64,000 nt of DNA from Chitinophaga sp. H8 (GCF_040567655.1 NZ_JBEXAC010000001.1:682001-746000); one strand, 5' to 3'. Shown: positions 9,569 through 18,851, counted from the first letter of the stretch. Notes: generated by a model not told the origin, from the letters alone. A program made the numbers and translations.

Positions 9569-11032
9569 TTATCTGGTAGTAACAGCAGGCCCCTCTTTGG
9601 AAATGAGCCATAAGCCCAGGAAGGTAATGCCTGCATTGATGATCAGCAGCTCAATCCCTATCTGGAAGCCACCAAACCAATGGACGGCATTTTCACTGAG
9701 AATGTAGCACAGTACTGGTGCAGCCAGACAAACAATCAGTGTGGCAATGCCCTGCCTTACGATTCGTTTGGTGAGGATGCCAAAAGCAAATAATCCCAGT
9801 AATGGTCCGTAGGTATAAGCGGCTATCTTTAAAATGATATCAATAATGGATTTATTATCGATCCATTTAAAGATCATCACGCATAAAAAGAAGATGACGG
9901 TAAGCGTTAAATGCACGCTCATCCTGGTCCGCTTTTGTTGCTTTTCTGTGAGGTCAGTTCTTTTTTTCAGTCCCAGCATATCAATACAGAAGGAAGAGGT
10001 GAGCGCAGTAAGTGCACCATCTGCACTAGGAAATAAAGCAGATATCAGCCCAATGATAAAAATAATAGAGATAGCAGGTGGCAGATAGCTCAGTGCGATA
10101 GTAGGAAACAGGTCATCTCCCCGGATACCTATCTGGTTGCTTTCTGCAAATACGTACAACAGGCCGCCCAGCATGAGGAACAACAAGTTTACCAATACCA
10201 TTACCGTACTAAAGGTCATCATGTTTTTCTGGGAATCCTTCAGGTTTTTTACGCTGATGTTCTTTTGCATCATTTCCTGGTCAAGACCTGTCATCCCCAC
10301 CGTAATAAAAGCACCTCCCAGTATCTGTTTAAGCCAGAAGCCCCCGCTGTTCACATCAGTATTAAATACCTCGGTATATCCTTTGGCGTTTAAGGCTGCC
10401 ATAGTATCTGAAAAAGAGAAATGGAGGGCATCCATGATATAGAAGATGCAGATTACCAGCCCCAGCAGCATGAAAGAGGTTTGCAGGGTGTCTGTAAATA
10501 CAATGGTCTTTACCCCACCTTCAAAAGTATACAGCAATATCATCAGGAGGATGATAAAGGTAGTAAGCCAGAAGGGCACATGGAGGCTGTCGAGTATAAA
10601 CAGTTGCAATACATTGATCACGAGATATAAGCGGGCGGTAGCACCCAGGGTACGGGAAATGATAAAGAAGAGCGAACCTGTTTTATGTGCTACGGGACCA
10701 AAGCGCTGCTCCAGATAGTGATAAATAGAGGTCAGGTTGAGCCGGTAATATAAAGGCAGTAAGATATAAGCCACAATAAAATATCCGATAAAATAGCCTA
10801 TAACCACCTGCAAGTAAGCAAAATTACTGGCACCTACTGTACCTGGCACACTCACAAATGTAACCCCGCTGAGAGAGGTACCAATCATACCAAAAGCCAC
10901 CAGCATCCAGTTGCTGTTACGGTTACCAATAAAGAACGACTCGTTGTTGGAGTTCCGGCTGGTACGCCATGCAACGATGAGCAGAACGGCAAAATATAAA
11001 AGGACAATCGAAAATAAGAGAGTGGCTGACAT
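9569..11032 (-). CDS. Sodium/solute symporter (SSS family)
   Basis: SSS proteins move a small solute (sugar, amino acid or vitamin) into the cell with sodium. The protein is 487 residues with about 13 hydrophobic helices across its full length. Family signatures are seen in GMIGTSLSGVTFVSVPG near residue 55 and in the later LFPSADGALTALTSSF near residue 325. Bacteroidota members of this shape are often annotated as pantothenate- or sialic acid-like symporters, but the substrate cannot be read here. The gene stands alone between a terminator and plsC, both facing it or far from it. Confidence 0.88.
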   Translation of the reverse strand: MSATLLFSIVLLYFAVLLIVAWRTSRNSNNESFFIGNRNSNWMLVAFGMIGTSLSGVTFVSVPGTVGASNFAYLQVVIGYFIGYFIVAYILLPLYYRLNLTSIYHYLEQRFGPVAHKTGSLFFIISRTLGATARLYLVINVLQLFILDSLHVPFWLTTFIILLMILLYTFEGGVKTIVFTDTLQTSFMLLGLVICIFYIMDALHFSFSDTMAALNAKGYTEVFNTDVNSGGFWLKQILGGAFITVGMTGLDQEMMQKNISVKNLKDSQKNMMTFSTVMVLVNLLFLMLGGLLYVFAESNQIGIRGDDLFPTIALSYLPPAISIIFIIGLISALFPSADGALTALTSSFCIDMLGLKKRTDLTEKQQKRTRMSVHLTLTVIFFLCVMIFKWIDNKSIIDIILKIAAYTYGPLLGLFAFGILTKRIVRQGIATLIVCLAAPVLCYILSENAVHWFGGFQIGIELLIINAGITFLGLWLISKEGPAVTTR

Positions 11033-11166
11033 GCGCTATAAATAAATTAAAGGATATTGTTCTGTTTTACAAGATCGTTAAAAGTAGGCAGAAATTATAA
11101 AACAAGCGTGGAAGAATGTTTTTGTGGCGCATAGCTGACGGGGATACAGCAATAGGTTACAGCAGG

Positions 11167-11910
11167 TTATTGATGAGTTATATAATATTCCGTCATCAGT
11201 TTAAATACCTTTTCCTTTAGCATGGGTACATCTTCCAGCGTCATGCCGGTAGTAGAAACAGGAGGCAGGAAGTGATAGTCAATGCGATGAGGAAGTGCAA
11301 AAAACAACTTTCCCGGGGGGAGTATTTTTTTAGTATGGAAGAGGAGGGAAGGCATAATAGGGAGTTGTGCTTCTATAGCCAGCGCAAAGGCGCCATCATA
11401 AAATGGCTTTAGCGGATCAGCTGTTCTGTTGCGGGTACCTTCCGGATACAGCAGCATGTGGATGCCCATATCCAGCACCTTGCGCATATCGTCATAACAT
11501 TTACGGCGGCTGGCTTCGTCTTTACGGTCTACCATCACACTGCCCACCTTATACATCATTCCGAATAAGGGCACTTCCCCCATTTCTTTTTTAGATAGTG
11601 TTTTATTAACACCGGGTACCCCTGGTGTGGTTACCGGTACATCAACCAGCGAATTATGATTACTTACTACTACATAGGTTTGCCCGGGAGCAAAATATTC
11701 CACACCCTTTTTTCTTACCGGACAAAAGATCATAGGCATATATACGGCCATCCAGCCCCGGCTCAATGACAGAAAATAACGGGTTTTTTGTGGATCAGGC
11801 ATAAAATTGGCGATCCATATTGGTATAAATAAAATAAGGAAGGTTACTGTAAATAACAGGAAGCCATATACGGCAAAAAGTCGGCCCAGTATATTTTTTA
11901 ACCAGTTCAT
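11167..11910 (-). CDS. plsC: 1-acyl-sn-glycerol-3-phosphate acyltransferase (PlsC-like)
   Basis: PlsC adds the second acyl chain to lysophosphatidic acid to give phosphatidic acid, on the inner membrane. The 247-residue protein has an N-terminal membrane segment (about 12-35). The catalytic HxxxxD motif is HNSLVD (residues 85-90), and the glycerol-3-phosphate-binding motif PEGTRNR is at about 156-162. Length and motifs agree with the family. The gene is downstream of ung on the same strand, but 163 bases and an inverted-repeat element separate them. Confidence 0.9.
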   Translation of the reverse strand: MNWLKNILGRLFAVYGFLLFTVTFLILFIPIWIANFMPDPQKTRYFLSLSRGWMAVYMPMIFCPVRKKGVEYFAPGQTYVVVSNHNSLVDVPVTTPGVPGVNKTLSKKEMGEVPLFGMMYKVGSVMVDRKDEASRRKCYDDMRKVLDMGIHMLLYPEGTRNRTADPLKPFYDGAFALAIEAQLPIMPSLLFHTKKILPPGKLFFALPHRIDYHFLPPVSTTGMTLEDVPMLKEKVFKLMTEYYITHQ

Positions 11911-11936
11911 AGATTCGAAAGTCAGTAGTACACCTC

Positions 11937-12055
11937 CATGACCCGTAATGGCAGGCGCATGGTATTCACCTGCAATATTAACACATTAATTATTTATTCC
12001 ATTCAATAAAATATGTTAAATGTATGAACGCCATGCTGATACATTACGGGTCATG
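11937..12055. repeat. 119-bp element with long inverted ends (MITE-like)
   Basis: CATGACCCGTAATG at 11937-11950 is repeated as its exact reverse complement at 12042-12055. The match continues inwards with GCATGG on the left, and its complement CCATGC on the right, after a 5-6 base mismatch. The interior is A+T rich. Both ends are the palindrome CATG, which could be a 4-bp target duplication around 10-bp inverted ends. It could also be a large cruciform or terminator between ung and plsC. No transposase is present. Confidence 0.6.
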
Positions 12056-12073
12056 TAAGAAAGTAAACGGGTA

Positions 12074-12745
12074 TTACAGGCTCCAGTCAATAGGTTCTTT
12101 ACCTGCTTTCATGAGCAATTCATTGGTTTTGGAAAAATGGCGGCAACCGTAAAACCCTTTATCTACACTAAAAGGGGAGGGATGGGCTGCCTTTAGAATA
12201 TGGTGTTTGGTAGCATCAATCAATATTTGTTTGTCCTGGGCAAATCTTCCCCACAGCAGGAAAACGATATCCTGTTTCTGTGCAGAAATTTTTCTGATCA
12301 CCGCATCTGTAAAATTTTCCCAGCCTATTTTACTGTGCGAGGCAGGTTCACCTGCTCTTACTGTAAGCATGGCATTGAGGAGCAATACCCCGTTTTCGGC
12401 CCACTTGGTCAGGTTGCCGGAAGTAGGTATTGGTAAGCCCAGATCAGTATGCAGCTCTTTAAAGATGTTGACCAGGGAGGGGGGAGGCTTTACGCCATCC
12501 TGTACGGAAAAACACAAACCATGCGCCTGTCCGGGGCCATGGTAAGGGTCTTGCCCGATGATCACCACTTTTACTTTATCAAAAGGCGTTTTCTCAAATG
12601 CATTAAACATCATCGCTCCCGGAGGGTAAATTGTTTTACCCAACGCCTTTTCGTGTTTTAAAAACATGACAATCTGTTCGAAGTATGATTTCTGAAATTC
12701 TTCCTTTAAAACTTCTTTCCAACTAGCCTCAATTTTTACGTCCAT
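12074..12745 (-). CDS. ung: Uracil-DNA glycosylase (family 1)
   Basis: Ung removes uracil from DNA as the first step of base excision repair. The 223-residue protein carries the catalytic water-activating motif [17 protein letters not shown] (Asp66) and the second motif HPSPFS (His188), both diagnostic of family 1. The length is standard. The ATG at 12745 follows the usual start MDVKIEASW. It is transcribed away from the tRNA-Arg gene and has no functional neighbour. Confidence 0.97.
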   Translation of the reverse strand: MDVKIEASWKEVLKEEFQKSYFEQIVMFLKHEKALGKTIYPPGAMMFNAFEKTPFDKVKVVIIGQDPYHGPGQAHGLCFSVQDGVKPPPSLVNIFKELHTDLGLPIPTSGNLTKWAENGVLLLNAMLTVRAGEPASHSKIGWENFTDAVIRKISAQKQDIVFLLWGRFAQDKQILIDATKHHILKAAHPSPFSVDKGFYGCRHFSKTNELLMKAGKEPIDWSL

Positions 12746-12774
12746 AGCAGGTCAATAATTTAAAAACAACTAAA

Positions 12775-12807
12775 TTTGATTTATTACCGGAAAATTATAT
12801 AAATTTG
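12775..12807 (+). promoter_or_regulatory. Bacteroidota-type promoter for tRNA-Arg
   Basis: TTTG at 12775-12778 and TAAATTTG at 12800-12807 are 21 bases apart, in good agreement with the -33 TTTG / -7 TAnnTTTG pattern of Bacteroidota. Transcription would begin near 12812, about 55 bases before the tRNA. Confidence 0.65.
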
Positions 12808-12868
12808 CACTCCCAAAACGAAAAGATAAATATAAGTATTTATTTCTGATGGGAATGACACAGAACAT

Positions 12869-12942
12869 GTCTCGGTAGCTCAGCTGGATAGAGCAACTGC
12901 CTTCTAAGCAGTAGGTCATTGGTTCGAATCCAATCCGGGACA
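12869..12942 (+). tRNA. tRNA-Arg (anticodon TCT)
   Basis: The 74-base gene folds as a cloverleaf. The acceptor arm pairs GTCTCGG with CCGGGAC, the D arm contains AGCTCAGCTGGATAGAGC, the anticodon loop CTTCTAA shows TCT, and the T arm has GGTTCGAATCC. The CCA end is not encoded. It reads AGA and AGG codons. Confidence 0.96.
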
Positions 12943-12995
12943 CATCAAACAGGAAATTGTTTAGTATCGCTTTTCATTTCCTTGTTTATATTACT

Positions 12996-13030
12996 AAAAT
13001 GGTTGTGCTATCAGCACAACCATTTTTATT
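12996..13030 (+). terminator. Intrinsic terminator after tRNA-Arg
   Basis: A 14-bp perfect stem (AAAATGGTTGTGCT at 12996-13009, its complement at 13013-13026) with a three-base loop is followed by TATTTT. It ends the tRNA transcript and may also serve the minus-strand gene that ends at 13056. Confidence 0.75.
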
Positions 13031-13055
13031 TTGTATAATCTTCTGACAGGTTTAA

Positions 13056-14312
13056 CTATAAACCATTCACATAAGCATCTATGTAGGCAGCTCTTTTTCT
13101 TAAATATATTTTCATATCAGCTTTTGATTTTGGCAAATTATTATCGCCTACCTTCCAGCGTTCGTAATCTTTTTTCTGGGAATCCCTGATGGTGGCAGCA
13201 TAGGTTTCTATATAGCTCAGCAGTGCTTCAAATTTGCCGTTTTTGTAATTCTTCCAGGTTTGTTTGTAGAGGGAGCGGATCTCAGGATCTTTCATAAATA
13301 TAGAAAGGAACTTAGCTCCCAGCCGGGTGTCGCCGTCTTTCAGCAGTGGTACGTTGGTCCAGGAAAAATATTTATGGGAATCCTCATCCATTCCAAAACC
13401 CCAGTCAAAATCCCAGATGGGGCCCATCGTATATTTGCCACCGGTAGCCTTATGGATAAATACGCTTTTAGGGTGATTCACTTCAAAGTTGCCGGTCAGG
13501 TTATTTACCACCAGGAAGTTAACCAGTTGCTGCTTATCAATATAATCGCCATAATTGTTACCAGGAAATTTTGAATCCAGCAATAACTGTTCAAATGCTT
13601 CAAAACCGGCCTTGATTTCATCCAGGGTGGCAGGAGCGGTAATATCAGGGTTTTTTACCATCACTGGCAGGTTCAGTCCTTTTGATTTGAACTTGTATGC
13701 TTCATCAAAATTGCTGTCTAATTCCAGCAGCAGATCGTCTTTACCAAGATCCACACGATTTTCTTTTACCTCTATCTGTTGCGTCAGGTTATAGCTGCCT
13801 CTGTAGGTGCCGTTTACAATCAGATCTGCCGGGATGATGGTATTGGTAAAAGGCATGGCCAGTTGCTGTCCGATTTTCATGGCGATGGCATTTGTCATCA
13901 GGGTGTAATCCTGGTAGTTGGCCAACAGTACCCATTCTTTGGCAGCTCCTAATCCGAGGAGAGAAGCTTTGTTATCCAGCTTCAGTTTATAAGGCTTTTT
14001 AGGCAGCTCCCAGGTACTGTTGCCTCTTCCTTTGATGCGGGTTTTAATGGGGGCCAGGTCAGGATAAACACCATTCCCTTTTATAGATACGGTGGCGGTA
14101 AGATAAACTTCTTTTTCTTTTACCTCCTGGTTACCCTCTATCTGAATACTTATTTCCGGAACAACCGCTTTAATGCTTTCGTCCAGTTTTTCTTCTTCCG
14201 TGATTTCAGGTTCGGGATTGGATTTGTTTTTTGAACAGGCGGTAGTTAACAATAACATAACAATCGCGTATCCCACCAACAACCTTGTGGTGGCAAAGTA
14301 ATTTTTTTTCAT
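13056..14312 (-). CDS. CotH-family lipoprotein (CotH kinase-like)
   Basis: The ATG at 14312 was chosen over the upstream one at 14405 because it opens directly into a lipoprotein signal (MKKNYFATTRLLVGYAIVML, cleavage before Cys in LTTACSK). The protein is 418 residues. The CotH kinase-like fold covers about 75-400, with the glycine-serine start GNSTWELPKKPYKLKL, the region WVLLANYQDYTLMTN, the strand GTYRGSYNLTQQIEV and the conserved WDFDWGFG at about 290. CotH proteins can be atypical kinases that phosphorylate secreted proteins; here the target is unknown. The product would be anchored in the outer membrane or face the periplasm. Confidence 0.88.
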   Translation of the reverse strand: MKKNYFATTRLLVGYAIVMLLLTTACSKNKSNPEPEITEEEKLDESIKAVVPEISIQIEGNQEVKEKEVYLTATVSIKGNGVYPDLAPIKTRIKGRGNSTWELPKKPYKLKLDNKASLLGLGAAKEWVLLANYQDYTLMTNAIAMKIGQQLAMPFTNTIIPADLIVNGTYRGSYNLTQQIEVKENRVDLGKDDLLLELDSNFDEAYKFKSKGLNLPVMVKNPDITAPATLDEIKAGFEAFEQLLLDSKFPGNNYGDYIDKQQLVNFLVVNNLTGNFEVNHPKSVFIHKATGGKYTMGPIWDFDWGFGMDEDSHKYFSWTNVPLLKDGDTRLGAKFLSIFMKDPEIRSLYKQTWKNYKNGKFEALLSYIETYAATIRDSQKKDYERWKVGDNNLPKSKADMKIYLRKRAAYIDAYVNGL

Positions 14313-14560
14313 CTGCATAAGTATGATGTATAAAACGGCTAATAAGTGGGCAAATTTAAGGAGAGATTGCGATTCCTGGTGCAATAAGTGCTTAAAATTA
14401 CCCATATATCTTTCCTGGTACGGCTATCTGAAATGGAAAATATAAGTGATATCCGGAGATGAAATGATCATCATGGAACTGCAATAAAATTACAGGGCTC
14501 ACCTTAGTTCAATTTATTCCCCTAGTTTTACGGACAATTTTTATTTTTTTAAAATATTTT

Positions 14561-15232
14561 ATGAAACACACATTTCCTGCAATGGCCCTGCTCCTTTCGT
14601 TAGCAGCATGTGGCGGAAGCGCAAGCGATCAAGCTAAAACTGAAGAAAAGAAAGAAGCGGCAGCAGCCAGCGGAGCCAATTACAGCATTGACACGGTAGC
14701 TACTACTGTTAACTGGCAGGCAACGCACAAAGGTGGACTTGCACCCCGCTTTGGTACTATTAAAGTGATTAACGGCACACTTTCTGCCGAAAACGGTGCT
14801 ATTACAGCTGGCAACTTTGAAGTAAGCCTGCACGGATTACAGGTAGATCCTACTTCTGTTACAGAAGCAGATAAAAAATATACCGACCTGGAAGGACACC
14901 TGAAAAGCGCTGATTTCTTTGACGCAGACAAACACCCTACCGCAAAATTTGTGATCACCTCTGTTGCACCATATGATAGCACTCAACAAAAGAGTTTATT
15001 ACCAGGAGCTACTAACCTGATCAGCGGTAACCTTACTTTGAAAGACAGTACCCTGAACATCACTTTCCCTGCTCAGGTAGAAGTGACCGGCGATAATGTA
15101 GTTGCTAAAGCAAAATTCACGATTGACCGTACTGCATGGGGTATCAACTACAAAACAGAAGGTAGCCCTGAAAACTGGATGATCAGCAAAGATGTAGAAG
15201 TGGGCTTTAACTTAAGCGCTAAAAAACAATAA
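14561..15232 (+). CDS. YceI-family lipoprotein
   Basis: The 223-residue protein has a lipoprotein signal (LSLAACGG, Cys at about 17) followed by a low-complexity linker of lysine, glutamate and alanine. A YceI lipocalin-like barrel fills residues 40-220. The typical features are IDTVATTVNWQATHKGG at the start, the LKSADFFDADKHPTAKF segment near 115-130 and the late strand AKFTIDRTAWGINY. YceI barrels bind isoprenoid chains in their cavity. The role here is probably periplasmic and stress- or quinone-related, but this is not shown. It is a single gene with its own terminator. Confidence 0.92.
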   Translation: MKHTFPAMALLLSLAACGGSASDQAKTEEKKEAAAASGANYSIDTVATTVNWQATHKGGLAPRFGTIKVINGTLSAENGAITAGNFEVSLHGLQVDPTSVTEADKKYTDLEGHLKSADFFDADKHPTAKFVITSVAPYDSTQQKSLLPGATNLISGNLTLKDSTLNITFPAQVEVTGDNVVAKAKFTIDRTAWGINYKTEGSPENWMISKDVEVGFNLSAKKQ

Positions 15233-15280
15233 ACAAAATAACTGATGGCTCCTGAATGGAGGCACAGTTATAAAGATATT

Positions 15281-15312
15281 CCCGGTTATCATTCGATGAC
15301 CGGGATTTTTTT
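15281..15312 (+). terminator. Intrinsic terminator after YceI gene
   Basis: CCCGGTTATC (15281-15290) pairs with GATGACCGGG (15295-15304), with one G-T wobble and a 4-base loop, and is followed by nine T residues. A second weaker hairpin at about 15322-15344 could serve the facing ABC permease gene. Confidence 0.85.
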
Positions 15313-15370
15313 TGCATAAAAAAGCCAGGTAAAAATACCCGGCTGTAAATTATTATATCCAAACAATAGT

Positions 15371-17803
15371 TTACTCAGTATTTAAACTCTTTAGGGGATT
15401 CATCAATGCTGCTTTAACAGATTGGAAGCTCACTGTAATGAGTGCAATCAGTATTGCTGCTGCTCCTGCCACCACAAATACCCACCAGCTGATGCTGATG
15501 CGGAATGCAAAATCCTGTAGCCAGTGATGCATGATCCACCAGGCTACCGGTGCGGCAATAATAAATGCAATCATGACCAGCTTCAGGAAATCTTTGGAAA
15601 GTAGTTGCACAATACTTTGCACACTTGCCCCCAATGTTTTGCGGATCCCGATTTCTTTCATGCGCTGTTGCGCAATAAAGGTGGCTAACCCGAATATACC
15701 CATACAGGCAATGATGATAGCAAGGGAGGAGAAGAGGATGGCCAGTTTTCCTATCCGCTGCTCTGCACTGTACATGGCATTGAAAGATTCGTCCATAAAA
15801 CGGTAACTGAATGGAAGGCCAGGGGCGATAGTGTTCCATTTATCTTTTATCTGTGCAATCAAAGTCTGGAGGTGGGTGGTAGTGACCCGGAAAGATACCA
15901 ACCCGGGGCTGTTTTGCAGCATAAAAATCACAGGCCCGATTTCCCGGTGGAGGCTTTCATAATGAAAGTTCTTTACTACCCCGATGATGGTACGGGGAGT
16001 GGTAACACCAGGACCGTTCATGGTATACAGCACTTTGCCTACGGCATCATCATATCCCAGTAATTTAGCTGCCGATTCATTGATCATCACGGCTGCTTCG
16101 TCATTGCCGTAGCTGCGCGAAAAGTTCCGCCCCTTTACCAATTGCATCCCCATCGTTTCCAGGTAATCATAGTCAATATTCCAGTTCTGCATGTTCAACA
16201 TGCTTTTGGCATCTACTACCGCATCCCGGGAAACAGCATTGGAATTGCGGGCAGAATTAGACACCGGTACAAAGCTGCTGACAGTACCGCTTTTTATCCC
16301 TGGCAACTGTAATACCTCATTTTTAAAAACAGTGGCATTATCACCCAGCGGACGGGTTTCATTAATGATCAGTACCTGATCTTTGTTAAAACCAATGTTT
16401 TTATGCTGGATGTAATATAGTTGCTGATATATAACCAGGGTACCTATGATGAGTATGATGGAGGTGGCAAACTGAAATACTACCAGCACACTTCTTAAGC
16501 TTATCCGCTTATTACCCGTTTTCAGTTTCCCCTTTAATACTTCCACCGGCTTGAATGCAGAAAGAAAAAATGCCGGATAACTACCGGCCAGCAATCCGGT
16601 AATAAATGGCAATGCGATCAGCAAAGGTAAAATGCCGGGGGAAAACAGTTTGCCCATGTGCATGGTTTTTCCCGCCAGTTCATTAAACAGGGGCAGTACC
16701 AGGTAGGCTAACCCTATGGCAAGGATCAGGGATAGTATCGCCGTAAAGGTGGATTCGGTCAGGAATTGTGTAATCAGTTCTTTACGTCCCGTACCCAATG
16801 CCTTTCTGATGCCCACTTCTTTAGCTCTGCCTGCGGCGCGGGCAGTAGTGAGGTTCATGAAATTGATACAGGCAATCAGGAGAATAAATGCTGCTACTGC
16901 TGCAAAAATATATACATACTGTATGTTGCCGGAAGGAAGGAGCTCCGACATACGGTCAGAACGCAGGTGTATATCCGTAACCGGTATCAGGGAGTAACGG
17001 GCCATATTACCCGCTCTTTCAAATTCTTCCCAGCTTTTTATGTTAGACCGCTTCATGATATCGGGGAAGAGATACCGTTGAATATATTCGGTAAACTTCT
17101 TTTCAAACACTTTATAATCCGTGCCGGGTTGTAGCACGAGGTAAGTGTAAAAGTTATGGCTCCCGATATTTCCCCAGGCATAATCCACATTTTTCATGGA
17201 AAAGAGCATGTCAAACTGGAAATGCGAATTGGCAGGAATGTCTTTTATAACGGCGGTTATCTTATAGGGTGTTTCCTGCTCGGCCTTTTTTACTTCCAGC
17301 GTTTGGCCCACTACATGGGTAGTACCAAAATACTTGATGGCGGTAGAAGCGGTAATGACCACCGTATTGGGGGCGTTTAAAGCGGTTTGTGTATTACCCT
17401 CAATGGCTGGCAGGGTAAATACCTGGAAGAAGGTGGAATCCACGTTGGTAGCCCTGGGCTCTGTAAGGTATTCCTGCCCCTTTTTAACCAGCCTGGTGCC
17501 CTCATTATTGAAGATCCGGGTGTAAGTCTCCACCTGGGGATAATCCTGCTTTAATAAAGCCCCCATTTGATCAGGGGTGAATGGCAGGTGGATATCCATG
17601 CCCCCCATGCGGGCATCCATGTTAATACGATAAATACGGCCCGCCTTATCATTATAGCGGTCATAACTCAGCTCGTCCAGTACATAAAGTGTAATGAGCA
17701 GGAAACTGCACAGCCCGATAGCCCATCCCAGGATGTTGATCAGGGAAAAGGTTTTGTTCCTCAACAGGTTTCTCCATGCGATTTTAAAGTAGTTGCTGAT
17801 CAT
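15371..17803 (-). CDS. ABC transporter permease, MacB/FtsX type
   Basis: This 810-residue protein belongs to the large Bacteroidota permease group with the first line MISNYFKIAWRNLLRNKTFS. It has one helix near residue 25, a long periplasmic MacB-type domain (about 45-250), three helices around 285-430, a second periplasmic domain (about 480-660) and four more helices to the end, including the AQQRMKEIGIRKTLGAS coupling region. Such proteins partner with a separate ATPase in mechanotransmission or peptide/lipoprotein export. No ATPase gene is adjacent, and the cargo is unknown. Confidence 0.93.
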   Translation of the reverse strand: MISNYFKIAWRNLLRNKTFSLINILGWAIGLCSFLLITLYVLDELSYDRYNDKAGRIYRINMDARMGGMDIHLPFTPDQMGALLKQDYPQVETYTRIFNNEGTRLVKKGQEYLTEPRATNVDSTFFQVFTLPAIEGNTQTALNAPNTVVITASTAIKYFGTTHVVGQTLEVKKAEQETPYKITAVIKDIPANSHFQFDMLFSMKNVDYAWGNIGSHNFYTYLVLQPGTDYKVFEKKFTEYIQRYLFPDIMKRSNIKSWEEFERAGNMARYSLIPVTDIHLRSDRMSELLPSGNIQYVYIFAAVAAFILLIACINFMNLTTARAAGRAKEVGIRKALGTGRKELITQFLTESTFTAILSLILAIGLAYLVLPLFNELAGKTMHMGKLFSPGILPLLIALPFITGLLAGSYPAFFLSAFKPVEVLKGKLKTGNKRISLRSVLVVFQFATSIILIIGTLVIYQQLYYIQHKNIGFNKDQVLIINETRPLGDNATVFKNEVLQLPGIKSGTVSSFVPVSNSARNSNAVSRDAVVDAKSMLNMQNWNIDYDYLETMGMQLVKGRNFSRSYGNDEAAVMINESAAKLLGYDDAVGKVLYTMNGPGVTTPRTIIGVVKNFHYESLHREIGPVIFMLQNSPGLVSFRVTTTHLQTLIAQIKDKWNTIAPGLPFSYRFMDESFNAMYSAEQRIGKLAILFSSLAIIIACMGIFGLATFIAQQRMKEIGIRKTLGASVQSIVQLLSKDFLKLVMIAFIIAAPVAWWIMHHWLQDFAFRISISWWVFVVAGAAAILIALITVSFQSVKAALMNPLKSLNTE

Positions 17804-17982
17804 AACCGTAATATGACTGGTGATACTATGCCTATTAATAAATATGCCAGGTATTCAAGCCGTTGAAAATAAATGCTTTACAGTTTTGTGAAGTGGTTAG
17901 ACTGTCCGCTTTTAGCACAGGAATTGTCCGGTTTTAACGCCATGCAAAGCGATGGACAAATTAAGAAGAAGTCAACGATAAG

Positions 17983-18090
17983 CCGGAAGTATTCCGGAGA
18001 TATTCCAGGGATGTCCCGTAGATATCCCGACTATACACATTGTCGGGATATCTACGGGATATCTACGGGACATATACGGGGCATATACGG
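17983..18090. repeat. Two opposed arrays of 11-bp repeats around a perfect palindrome
   Basis: On the right side four 11-base units follow each other at 18047-18090: GATATCTACGG twice, then GACATATACGG and GGCATATACGG. On the left side (17983-18026) four units read in the opposite sense: CCGGAAGTATT, CCGGAGATATT, CCAGGGATGTC, CCGTAGATATC. The innermost parts form a perfect 18-bp inverted repeat (18014-18031 with 18042-18059) around a 10-base loop. Identity is highest next to the centre and falls outwards. Confidence 0.8.
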
Positions 18091-18217
18091 GATATCCCTA
18101 AGGAAACATAGGCGTATCATTATTATAACATATTGGTATTATGCTTTTTTAGTTGATTAATATATAGTTATAGAGAATTATGCCAGTTGTTGGCGTAATA
18201 ATGGGAGAAATGGGCAT

Positions 18218-18257
18218 AAAAAAAACGGCACAAGCCCTTGTGAGGCCTGTACCGTTT
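18218..18257 (-). terminator. Terminator for the collagen-like lipoprotein gene
   Basis: On the minus strand a 14-position stem (18223-18236 with 18244-18257, two G-T wobbles) is followed by a run of eight T residues. It lies 20 bases beyond the stop codon of the gene ending at 18279. Confidence 0.75.
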
Positions 18258-18278
18258 CAGGGCAGCGAGGGTACTTAT

Positions 18279-18851
18279 TTAATCTTTCAGTTTCAGGTAT
18301 TGTTTCACCTGCTTATAATCGTTCCAGTCTATGCCTGCCGACTGCCGGGCGGCCGCACCTCCGGGAATCAGTACATACCGGTATTGCTGGTATTTTACGT
18401 TGTTTTGGTCTATCAGGGTACCTACGTTTCCATTGCTGGAGATATCAATACCTCCCACATAGGATACCATGTTGATCAACAGGCCGCCATCAAAATACGG
18501 CAGCGACATAATAACGGGGTCATCTGCATTGTTCAGGTTTACATACACTTTTACCACACCTGTTGTCAGGATGTTTTTATCCAGTTTGGGAGCATCCAGG
18601 GAAGCGTAATAAGTAGTGTCAATATTAGGTGGGGGAGAATCTTTAACAAAGCCTACGTCCAGCCAGCCGGAGTAAATAACGTTTGCAGTACCGGGATCTC
18701 CCTTACCACCGGCAGGGCCCGATGGTCCTGCAGGTCCTGCGGGACCCGCTGCTCCGGCAGGGCCGGCATCTCCACTTTTAGAACAGGATACGAAGGCAAG
18801 GGCAGCTAATAATAGCAGCGCATACGTACCACAGTGCAACATGCGTTTCAT
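18279..18851 (-). CDS. Collagen-like (Gly-X-Y) lipoprotein
   Basis: The 190-residue product has a lipoprotein signal with Cys at about 23 (LAFVSCSK). Residues 28-53 form a short collagen-like run of Gly-X-Y triplets (DAGPAGAAGPAG, then GPSGPAGGKGDPG). The remaining 135 residues are a predicted beta domain with tyrosine and valine strands (IYSGWLDVGF, TGVVKVYVNL, YRYVLIPGG). Many Bacteroidota carry such proteins, where the triplets act as a spacer at the cell surface. The globular part is not recognised. The gene is monocistronic with its own terminator. Confidence 0.85.
   Translation of the reverse strand: MKRMLHCGTYALLLLAALAFVSCSKSGDAGPAGAAGPAGPAGPSGPAGGKGDPGTANVIYSGWLDVGFVKDSPPPNIDTTYYASLDAPKLDKNILTTGVVKVYVNLNNADDPVIMSLPYFDGGLLINMVSYVGGIDISSNGNVGTLIDQNNVKYQQYRYVLIPGGAAARQSAGIDWNDYKQVKQYLKLKD

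Larger units (their letters stand above)
17804..18278. other. Gene-free interval holding an 11-bp repeat ladder and a terminator
   Basis: This 475-base interval lies between two minus-strand genes. It contains the inverted 11-bp repeat block at 17983-18090 and the terminator hairpin at 18223-18257. An open frame passes through the repeats on the plus strand, but its translation is only the repeat read out (RYPDY and IYGIS type words) and an 11-bp period does not keep a frame. It is considered non-coding. Confidence 0.7.

Noticed and set aside
17983..18090. CRISPR array interpretation of the short repeats
   Set aside because: The units are contiguous with no spacers, are only 11 bases long, and no cas gene is present.
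17873..18160. Open frame through the 11-bp repeat ladder
   Set aside because: The translation is made of repeat words, the 11-bp period breaks the frame, and there is no homology-like or signal feature; treated as non-coding.
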